From NCBI RefSeq assembly GCF_001888165.1, contig NZ_CP015455.1, positions 1,048,001 through 1,112,000 on the forward strand: a DNA stretch of 64,000 nucleotides, in the 5' to 3' direction. The notes under the pieces are model-generated. The model worked only from the letters and a program-made list of their open reading frames with translations. It searched no databases and was not told where the DNA came from. Position numbers and translations under genes: made by a program. This document shows, one piece after another, positions 57,404 to 64,000 of this stretch; positions within the stretch are counted from its first letter, which is position 1; every line of letters begins with the position of its first letter. This DNA comes from Syntrophotalea acetylenica (lineage in GTDB: Bacteria; Desulfobacterota; Desulfuromonadia; Desulfuromonadales; Syntrophotaleaceae).

Positions 57404-58624
57404 TTATTCGCAGCCGTAATCGCGGCCGTAGTTTTCCATTACGAAATCGATATCCTTGTCGCCGCGCCCGGACAGATTGACCAGGATGGTCTGTTCGGAA
57501 GGCAGGGTGGCGGCGAGTTTCATGGCGTACGCCACGGCGTGGCAGCTTTCCAGAGCCGGGATGATGCCCTCCACCCGGGAAAGCTCGAAAAACGCGTCGA
57601 TGGTGTCCTTGTCACCTGCGGTTACGTAGTTGACCCGCTTGAGGTCCTTGAGGAGGCTGTGCTGGGGGCCGACGCCGGGATAATCCAGACCGCTGGCCAC
57701 GGAGTATACCGGCAGCGGTGCGCCGTTTTCGTCCTGCAGCATATAGGAGCGGAAACCGTGCATGACGCCGGGTTTCCCCAGGGACAGGGTGGCGGCGTGG
57801 TCGCCGTCGTTCAGGCTTCGGCCGGATGGCTCGACCCCGAAGATGGCCACGTCCTGGTCGTCGAGAAAGGCGGTGAACAGGCCGATGGCGTTGGAGCCGC
57901 CGCCGACGCAGGCCACCAGGTTGTCCGGCAGGGCGCCGGTTTGTTCCAGAAACTGCTGGCGGGCTTCGATGCCGACGATCTCCTGAAAATCCCGTACCAT
58001 CATCGGAAAAGGGTGGGGGCCGACCACCGAGCCGATAGCGTAAATCTGCCGGACCGGATCTTCGAGATAGGCCTCGAAGGCCGCATCGACGGCATCCTTG
58101 AGGGTGCGGGTGCCGCGCGTTACCGGCACCACCCTGGCGCCCAGAATTTTCATGCGCGTGACATTGGGCCGCTCCTTGGCGATATCGACCTCGCCCATGT
58201 ATATATGGCATTCAAGGCCCACCAGCGCCGCGGCGGTGGCCAGGGCCACTCCGTGCTGACCGGCCCCGGTTTCGGCGATAAGGATCTGTTTGCCCATGCG
58301 CTTGGCCAGCAGGGCTTCGCCGAGACAATGGTTGATTTTGTGGGCGCCGGTATGGTTGAGGTCTTCCCGTTTCAGGAAAATCCGTGCGCCGCCGATCTTG
58401 CGGGACAGGTTGCGGGCATAAAACAGCGGACTGGGTCTTCCCACATAATGCCGGTAAAGAGACTGCAATTCTTCAACAAAGGAAGGATCCTGCTGGATCT
58501 GCAGATAGGCTTCGGTAATCTCATCCATGACTTTCTGCAGCTGCTCGGGGATGAAGCTGCCGCCATATTCGCCAAAATAGCCTTTACTGTCGGGCAGCGG
58601 TATGTCTTTCAGGGTATGGCTCAT
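57404..58624 (-). CDS. trpB: Tryptophan synthase beta chain, stand-alone
   Basis: TrpB joins indole and serine with PLP. I chose ATG 58624 ([22 protein letters not shown], 406 residues), which has GGAG six bases upstream; an in-frame ATG four codons earlier is less likely. PLP Lys96 is in HTGAHKIN; the phosphate-binding [10 protein letters not shown] and [18 protein letters not shown] are present. There is no trpA beside it and no other trp gene. It may salvage free indole, for example indole or indolepyruvate products linked to iorAB, or be an extra copy. That is inference. Confidence 0.92.
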   Translation of the reverse strand: MSHTLKDIPLPDSKGYFGEYGGSFIPEQLQKVMDEITEAYLQIQQDPSFVEELQSLYRHYVGRPSPLFYARNLSRKIGGARIFLKREDLNHTGAHKINHCLGEALLAKRMGKQILIAETGAGQHGVALATAAALVGLECHIYMGEVDIAKERPNVTRMKILGARVVPVTRGTRTLKDAVDAAFEAYLEDPVRQIYAIGSVVGPHPFPMMVRDFQEIVGIEARQQFLEQTGALPDNLVACVGGGSNAIGLFTAFLDDQDVAIFGVEPSGRSLNDGDHAATLSLGKPGVMHGFRSYMLQDENGAPLPVYSVASGLDYPGVGPQHSLLKDLKRVNYVTAGDKDTIDAFFELSRVEGIIPALESCHAVAYAMKLAATLPSEQTILVNLSGRGDKDIDFVMENYGRDYGCE

Positions 58625-58760
58625 GATGTACTCCATTGCAACAGGTTTGCACAGTTGGAAAGGATGACGGAATAAAGCATAAAAGCTAGCGGAACAGCGT
58701 TTAAAGATCAATCACTAATTCGTTGCCGGAGTCTCGATTGAAGGCGGCAACGAGGGCGGA

Positions 58761-59690
58761 TCAGTGCCGGTTTGTGTAAGGCGACGGGGGGCGAAATGCC
58801 GGTAAATTATACATGATGATGGCGCTGGCGATGCAGGCCATGCCAGCCACGGGCCACAAACCTGGCGATTCTCCGGGCAGCAGCAGCCAGCTGAGCAGGG
58901 CGCCGCAGACCGGAATCAGGAATTTCCACAGATTGAGTTCGGATACCTTGACGCCGGGTCGGCGCAGCAGGGTGAACCACAATGAAAAGGCGGCCGCCGA
59001 AAGGAAGGCAAGCCACGCCAGCGATACCCAGAAGGGCCAGGGCAGGGTGGCCGGCAGCGCGCCTTCCAGCGGGCGGGACAGGCACCACAGGGCGAATCCG
59101 CCAATGAACAGTTGCGCCGAGTTGAGAAACAGGGGGTGCAGGCTGGTTGTGTGACGTGCCACCAGAATATTGCCCATGGCCCCAGCGGTGTTGGAAAGCA
59201 GCAGGATGGCGATGCCCGCCAGTTCCATCAGGCCGGTGGCGGAACGCCATGGCAAGCGGCTCAGGCTCAGTATCGCCACCCCGGCCAATCCCAGCAGGAT
59301 GCTGCAGGTTTTGGCCCGGTTCATGCGGTCGCCGGTCATCAGGAAGTGGGCAAGAACGGCGGCCACCAAAGGCGATGCGCCAACGACCATGGCCGCCAGG
59401 GCGCCGGGGACCAGGGTCATGCCGATATAGAACAGGCCATAAAGGGTAAAGGTCTGAAAAAATGCTATCCATGCGATCAGTCGCAGGTGCCGCAAGGTGT
59501 CGCGAAGTGTCGGCCGGTGCGGCCACCACAACGGCACCAGCAGCAGGCCCGACAGCATGAAACGGATGCCGGCAAAGGCCAGCGGGCCGGCATATTGCAG
59601 GCCGGTTTTGACGCCGACGAAGGCGGTGGACCACAACAGGCAGGCGGTCACGGCCAGCAACGGGGTGCTCGTCAGGCGATGGTCCTTCAT
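58761..59690 (-). CDS. EamA/DMT family transporter
   Basis: The 309-residue protein has about ten hydrophobic segments in two EamA repeats (FVGVKTGLQYAGPLAFAGIRF and WVSLAWLAFLSAAAFSLWF). The family exports amino acids or other metabolites by proton or sodium exchange. I chose ATG 59690 because AAAGGAG lies upstream. The substrate is unknown. Confidence 0.85.
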   Translation of the reverse strand: MKDHRLTSTPLLAVTACLLWSTAFVGVKTGLQYAGPLAFAGIRFMLSGLLLVPLWWPHRPTLRDTLRHLRLIAWIAFFQTFTLYGLFYIGMTLVPGALAAMVVGASPLVAAVLAHFLMTGDRMNRAKTCSILLGLAGVAILSLSRLPWRSATGLMELAGIAILLLSNTAGAMGNILVARHTTSLHPLFLNSAQLFIGGFALWCLSRPLEGALPATLPWPFWVSLAWLAFLSAAAFSLWFTLLRRPGVKVSELNLWKFLIPVCGALLSWLLLPGESPGLWPVAGMACIASAIIMYNLPAFRPPSPYTNRH

Positions 59691-59813
59691 GGGCTTTCTC
59701 CTTTGCAGCACATGGGCGTGGCGCCATCCTGAACCATTGGCGCAATCTTGGCAACAAGGTTCGTTCCGAAACGGCTCCCGTTATGCTGCGCGCGGGTGTT
59801 TCAACTTGCCATT

Positions 59814-59840
59814 AAAAAAGCCCCCCGCTTGCGCGGGGGC
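59814..59840 (-). terminator. Terminator of the acetaldehyde dehydrogenase gene
   Basis: On the minus strand GCCCCCGC and GCGGGGGGC form a tight hairpin followed by TTTTTT, 57 bases after the dehydrogenase stop. Confidence 0.92.
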
Positions 59841-59897
59841 TGCTTACCGGAGGATTAGGTATGGTTGGTTAATGCTCTGGTAAGAGGGTGCGGCGTC

Positions 59898-61238
59898 TCA
59901 GCCCTGTACGACGCGGCGGGCGGCACGCTTGATGTTGACCAGGTTGCGGAAGCTGACCTGGTCGGAAGTGATGTTGTTGCCCTGGGGGCCGCAACCGAGG
60001 GTCAGCGACGGGATCAGGACGTTGAACAGGCCGCCGATGGCGCCGTGGCTGGTGGGCGAGTTGAACACGACGCGGTTGGCGTCAACGCGGCTGGCGAAAT
60101 CGATGCACAGGGCGTCGTTGGCGGAGTGGATGCCAGCGGTGTGGCCGGCGCCGCCTTTTTTCAGCAGTTCGACGCAACGCTCGATGGCGGCTTCCTGGCC
60201 GTCGACGATCATGTAGCCAAGGGAGGGGCTGAGTTTTTCGCGGCTCATGGGCTCTTCGTTCTGGGTGCCCTTGAGGGGACCAACAACCAGGGCCTCAGTG
60301 TTTTCGGGCACGGAGAAGCCGGCCATTTCTGCAATTTTGGCGGCGGGCAAGCCAACGACCTTGCCGGAGACCACGTAGCAGTCACCGAAGTAGAGTTTTT
60401 CCAGCTTGGCTTTTTCTTCGTCATTGCAGATATAAGCGCCGAGTTCCTTCAGCTTGGCGATGGCTTTTTCGGCGGTTGCGGGGTTGTCGAAGATCAGGTT
60501 CTGCTCGGATGCGCAGACAACACCATGGTCGAAGTTTTTGGACAGCAGCACGTCGGCCATGGCCTGGTCGAGGTCGGCATCGCTGGCGACATACACAGGG
60601 CAGCCGCCGGCGCCGACGCCGTAGGCGGGGTTGCCGGAGCTGTAAGCGGCCTTGACCATGGCGCCGCCACCGGTGGCCAGAATAACGGCAACGCCAGGGT
60701 TGGTCATCAGGGCGTTGGTGGCTTCGATGGAAGGCTGCTCGATGTACTGAATGCAGTCTTTGGGGGCGCCTGCGGCGATCGCGGCTTCGAGGGCCAGATC
60801 CGCGGTTTTGGCGGAGCATTTCTGGGCGCGGGGATGGAAGCCGAGGATGATCACGTTGCGGCCTTTGAGGGCCGAAAGGATCTTGAAGCTTACCGTCGAA
60901 GTGGGGTTGGTGGTCGGAGTAACGCCAGCGATGACACCGTAAGGCTCGGCGATTTCGATGATGTCGTTTTCGTCCTTGACGACGCCGACGGTCTTCACGC
61001 CTTTCATGTCGTTCCAGATGACGGTGGAGCCGAAGTGGTTTTTGATCACTTTATCTTCGTACTTGCCGAGGCGGGTTTCCTCAACAGCCATTTTGGCCAG
61101 TTCTTCCTTGTTTGCCTCGATCGCTTTGGCAACCGCTTCGCAGATGGCGTCGGTCTGTTCCTGGTTGAGCTTTTTCATCTCGGCCAGGGCGACCTGGGCC
61201 TTTTCAACCATCTGGTCAATGACTTGTTTTGCGTCCAT
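59898..61238 (-). CDS. Acetaldehyde dehydrogenase (CoA-acetylating), AdhE N-domain type
   Basis: The enzyme converts acetaldehyde, CoA and NAD to acetyl-CoA and NADH. ATG 61238 has AGGAGGAAC upstream, a near-ideal site, and starts MDAKQVIDQMVEKAQVAL. The 446 residues match the N-terminal domain of bifunctional AdhE (EDKVIKNHFGSTVIWNDMKG, AEPYGVIAGVTPTTNPTS), with catalytic Cys242 in HGVVCASEQN. No alcohol dehydrogenase domain follows. Own promoter and strong terminator suggest high expression as a single gene. In acetylene- and diol-fermenting Syntrophotalea such an enzyme oxidises the acetaldehyde intermediate. Confidence 0.92.
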   Translation of the reverse strand: MDAKQVIDQMVEKAQVALAEMKKLNQEQTDAICEAVAKAIEANKEELAKMAVEETRLGKYEDKVIKNHFGSTVIWNDMKGVKTVGVVKDENDIIEIAEPYGVIAGVTPTTNPTSTVSFKILSALKGRNVIILGFHPRAQKCSAKTADLALEAAIAAGAPKDCIQYIEQPSIEATNALMTNPGVAVILATGGGAMVKAAYSSGNPAYGVGAGGCPVYVASDADLDQAMADVLLSKNFDHGVVCASEQNLIFDNPATAEKAIAKLKELGAYICNDEEKAKLEKLYFGDCYVVSGKVVGLPAAKIAEMAGFSVPENTEALVVGPLKGTQNEEPMSREKLSPSLGYMIVDGQEAAIERCVELLKKGGAGHTAGIHSANDALCIDFASRVDANRVVFNSPTSHGAIGGLFNVLIPSLTLGCGPQGNNITSDQVSFRNLVNIKRAARRVVQG

Positions 61239-61452
61239 GGTGTTCCTCCTAGATTTGGTTGGAAAATTACCTGCAACAAAGTGCTTCAATGCAGCCAGGT
61301 CATCGGGACAAGGCCGTGGAGATCTTCAACCGTCGGATCAAAACGCGGTCCGAAGCGAGGCTTTCGGGCAGAATACCCCCTTCAATCCACAATCTGTCTG
61401 CTCTGTCTGTAGATTGCGATGGATCCTTGATTCCGCGCTTTCAGGATGCAAC

Positions 61453-61481
61453 CTTCTAGGAAGATTCAGGGTTAAAGTCAA
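61453..61481 (-). promoter_or_regulatory. Probable sigma-70 promoter of the acetaldehyde dehydrogenase gene
   Basis: On the minus strand TTGACT (61481-61476), 17 bases, TAGAAG (61458-61453). It implies a leader of about 205 bases before the ATG. An inverted repeat AAGGTA/TACCTT (61489-61505) sits just upstream. Confidence 0.55.
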
Positions 61482-61934
61482 GACAAAAAGGTAAAAAAAT
61501 ACCTTATATCGAAAAAAATATTTCGCGAGAAAAATCATCCAACCGCAGGAAAGACAAGGGAAAAACAGTGGTTGATTCCGGCCCTGAAAAAAGGTTTGTG
61601 CATGACTGCCCGGTTTTTGGGTCCGGAGGCCTGCGCGGCGTGCTTTGCGGTCTGCCGGTACGGCGGTTCTTGGTTGTGCATTGCCCAAAGGGCGTGGCAC
61701 TGTGGTTATGAACAGTATCCCGGTTCGCAACAACACCTTGCCCCCGGCAAGGCAAGCCGATATAATCGCGCCGCCTAACAGTGAAGCGGTTCCCGGGCGG
61801 GCCCTCTTCCTTGGTCCATTCTATCCCGTTTTTATCCGGAGTTTCCGGATGGATTCTACCTTTAATACTTCGGCATGGCCGATTCTGCCCGTCTGGGGGG
61901 TCGACACCGTGCAAAGCCGGAAAGAGGCAGGTAT
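61482..61934. other. Long intergenic region between two divergent genes
   Basis: No gene is supported in this stretch; the small frames here have no ribosome-binding sites or protein-like composition. It holds an inverted repeat next to the dehydrogenase promoter, a fragment of the dispersed repeat (61834-61854), and presumably the prfB promoter, which I cannot pinpoint. Confidence 0.5.
61834..61854. repeat. Fragment of the 181-bp repeat (palindromic tail)
   Basis: Twenty-one bases are identical to 26645-26665 of repeat copy B. They form the small palindrome ATCCGGA-gtt-TCCGGAT. Confidence 0.65.
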
Positions 61935-63030
61935 ATGTATCGTGAAGTCAATGACATGTTGAATTTCCTCCAGGACAAGCTCGACGAGCTGAGGAGGTAT
62001 CTTTGATGTCGATGCCAAGAAGGAACGCATCGCCGAGCTCGAAGCGGAAATGGCCCGTCCAGGCTTCTGGGACGCGGGGGACCGTGCCCAGGACCTGCTT
62101 CGGGAACGCACCGGCCTGGAAAAACAGGTAGCCGGAATCGAAGAGGCACACCGGGAAATCGACGACCTGCGGGTTCTGTCGGAACTCGGTGCCGAGGGGC
62201 AGGACCAGGCGGTCCTGGATGAAATCAGCGGGCTGCTGCCCGAGGTGGAACGCCGCATTCAAAAAATGGAACTGACCCGCATGCTCTCCGGCGAGCACGA
62301 TGCGTGTAACGCCATTTTCAGCATCACGGCCGGCGCCGGCGGCACCGAGGCGCAGGATTGGGCCGACATACTGCTGCGCATGTATCTGCGGTTTTTCGAA
62401 AAAAAGGGATTCAAGGCGGAAATCACCGATTACCAGCCCTGTGAAGACGCGGGCATCAAGGGCGCGACCCTGACGGTGAGCGGCGATCATGCCTATGGCT
62501 GGTTGCGGGCGGAAATCGGCATCCATCGCCTGGTGAGGATTTCTCCCTTTGATTCCAATGCACGGCGGCATACCTCCTTTTGCTCGGTGTTCGTTTTTCC
62601 GGAGCTGCCGGACGACGTTGAGGTTGAAATCAATGAAAAGGACCTCAAGGTCGACACCTACAGATCGAGCGGCGCTGGCGGCCAGCACGTCAACAAGACC
62701 GACTCGGCGATACGCATCACCCATGTTCCCACCGGCATTGTGGCAGCCTGCCAGAACGAGCGCTCGCAGCACAAAAACCGGGCCACGGCCATGAAACAGC
62801 TCAAGGCGCGCCTGTACGAACTGGAGCTGCGTAAAAAGGAAGAGGAAGCGTCGGCTATCGCCGGAGAAAAAATGGAGATCGGCTGGGGCAGCCAGATCCG
62901 GTCCTACGTGCTGCATCCCTACCGCATGGTGAAGGATCACCGCACCGGGTTCGAAACCGGCAACACCGATGCGGTTCTGGATGGTGATCTTGACGGCTTC
63001 ATCGAGGCTTATCTGCTGTCGGAAAAGTAG
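61935..63030 (+). CDS. prfB: Peptide chain release factor 2, with programmed +1 frameshift
   Basis: RF2 ends translation at UGA and UAA. ATG 61935 opens 23 codons (MYREVNDMLNFLQDKLDELRRYL) up to an in-frame UGA at 62004. A +1 shift at CTT TGA continues as DVDAKKERIAELEAEMARPGFWD to the stop at 63030. The product is about 365 residues, the normal RF2 size. The GGQ hydrolysis motif is in SGAGGQHVNKTDSAIR. RF2 adjusts its own synthesis through this site. lysS follows by 133 bases, a common pairing. Confidence 0.96.
61992..62006 (+). promoter_or_regulatory. prfB programmed frameshift site
   Basis: AGGAGG lies three bases upstream of CTT TGA, the standard internal Shine-Dalgarno plus slippery CUU and weak UGA. 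The base after UGA is T, not the more common C. Confidence 0.95.
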
Positions 63031-63163
63031 TCTCCGGCCGCTGTGAAACGGGCCGCCTGACGGCTCCGAACCGCCAGTAAAAACAGGCTTTCTCCTTGAC
63101 TTGCCCGGGGGCATTGTTTAAGGTGCCTTGTTTGCCAAACCGGAAGGAAAAGGAAAGGGAAAA

Positions 63164-64000
63164 ATGGAAGAACTCAACGATCTGCTGCTGCAGCGCCGGG
63201 CCAAACTGGAGGAGTATCGCAACCAGGGTATCAACCCTTATGCCAATGATTTTACGGTGACGGCCACCTCCGGGGATGTGGTCGATGCCCACGGGGAGCA
63301 GGACGCTGCCGCACTCGAAGGATGCGACGCTCTGTATGCCCTGGCCGGGCGCATGATGGCGCGGCGTGACTTCGGCAAGGCTGCCTTTATACAGATCCAG
63401 GACCGCAGCGGCCGGCTGCAGGTTTTCGTGAGCCGCGACAATGTCGGGGAGGACGCTTTCCAGGCGTTTCGCGGGCTGGATATCGGTGATATTGTCGGCA
63501 TTACCGGCAAGCCGTTTCGCACCAAAACCAACGAATTGTCCCTGCGTGCCGATTCGGTCCGGTTGCTGACCAAATCGCTGCAGCCCCTGCCCGAAAAATG
63601 GCATGGCCTGACCGACGTGGAGACGCGCTACCGGCAGCGTTATCTCGATCTGATCGTCAACCCGGAAGTTCAGGAGGTATTCCGTAAGCGCAGCCGGATC
63701 ATCAGCCTGATCCGCAATTACATGGTGGATAATGACTTTCTGGAAGTCGAGACTCCCATGATGCAGCCGGTTGCCGGCGGCGCCACCGCGCGGCCTTTTG
63801 TGACCCATCACAATACCCTGAAGATGGACCTGTTTCTGCGCATCGCGCCGGAACTCTACCTCAAACGTCTGGTGGTGGGCGGTTTCGATCGGGTATTCGA
63901 AATCAATCGTAATTTCCGCAACGAAGGGATTTCCATTCAGCACAATCCCGAATTCACCATGATGGAATTTTATCAGGCCTACGCCACCTACGAGGATTTG
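63164..64000 (+). CDS. lysS: Lysyl-tRNA synthetase, class II, 5' part
   Basis: The frame is open to the window end (279 codons). ATG 63164 follows AAGGAAAGGGAAAA and starts [22 protein letters not shown]. The N-terminal anticodon-binding OB fold is seen about 50-150 ([35 protein letters not shown]). The class-II catalytic domain begins about 165 ([13 protein letters not shown]), with motif 2 in [15 protein letters not shown]. The enzyme charges tRNA-Lys. The C-terminal about 210 residues lie outside the window. Confidence 0.97.
   Translation, partial: MEELNDLLLQRRAKLEEYRNQGINPYANDFTVTATSGDVVDAHGEQDAAALEGCDALYALAGRMMARRDFGKAAFIQIQDRSGRLQVFVSRDNVGEDAFQAFRGLDIGDIVGITGKPFRTKTNELSLRADSVRLLTKSLQPLPEKWHGLTDVETRYRQRYLDLIVNPEVQEVFRKRSRIISLIRNYMVDNDFLEVETPMMQPVAGGATARPFVTHHNTLKMDLFLRIAPELYLKRLVVGGFDRVFEINRNFRNEGISIQHNPEFTMMEFYQAYATYEDL

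Noticed and set aside
63134-63163. Weak promoter-like TTGACT near 63097 before lysS
   Set aside because: No acceptable -10 box at 16-18 bases; lysS may be read from the prfB promoter.

Overview
This 64 kb window looks like chromosome from an anaerobic, fermentative or syntrophic member of the Desulfuromonadales, close to the Syntrophotalea/Pelobacter type. The evidence is the gene set: a multisubunit NAD-linked iron-sulfur oxidoreductase, two ferredoxin-dependent 2-oxoacid oxidoreductases paired with acyl-CoA ligases, a free-standing AdhE-type acetylating acetaldehyde dehydrogenase, a WtpABC-type tungstate/molybdate importer, Mo-nitrogenase genes with sigma-54 promoters, and hopanoid genes. 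The organism assignment is inference; no rRNA or tRNA gene was seen.

Layout. 1-1.7 kb: end of a NuoF/NuoG-like operon. 2-6.5 kb: sbcDC. 6.5-9.4 kb: MFS carrier, UPF0210 and ACT-domain proteins. 9.7-13.4 kb: iorAB and a phenylacetate-CoA-ligase-type enzyme. 13.5-16.5 kb: phospholipase-D-like lipoprotein, acetyltransferase, ferritin-like protein. 16.6-24.3 kb (minus strand): nifH-nifD-nifK-nifX-fdxB-nifB-nifV. 24.5-29.8 kb (minus): polyamine operon (cupin regulator, carboxyspermidine dehydrogenase and decarboxylase, speA). 30-32.3 kb (minus): ANTAR response regulator-draT-draG. 32.5-37.8 kb: tungstate/molybdate transport with two paralogous binding proteins. 38.1-45.7 kb: hopanoid side-chain and transport genes. 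45.7-48.8 kb: two FKBP isomerases and an SLC13 carrier. 49-55 kb: amino-acid dehydrogenase, four-domain 2-oxoacid:ferredoxin oxidoreductase, acyl-CoA synthetase. 55-59.7 kb (minus): a second acyl-CoA synthetase, cupin regulator, lone trpB, EamA carrier. 59.9-61.2 kb: acetaldehyde dehydrogenase. 61.9-64 kb: prfB (with its programmed frameshift) and the start of lysS.

The most interesting system is the nitrogen-fixation control circuit. nifH has a sigma-54 promoter followed by a leader with two small hairpins carrying the same hexaloop (A at position 1, G at position 4). The second hairpin overlaps an intrinsic terminator. This is the layout expected for an RNA target of an ANTAR antiterminator. 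An ANTAR response regulator lies 8 kb away, in one operon with draT and draG and behind its own sigma-54-like site. Transcription initiation, antitermination and ADP-ribosylation of NifH therefore appear to be wired together.

A caution: five genes (nifH, speA, the carboxyspermidine dehydrogenase, the ANTAR regulator and a TPR lipoprotein) have broken frames. All are explained by six one-base contractions of homopolymers. I think these are more likely sequencing errors than real mutations. A 181-bp repeat with 10-bp inverted repeats around its core occurs twice, once between nifD and nifK and once inside the polyamine operon, with fragments at two other places.
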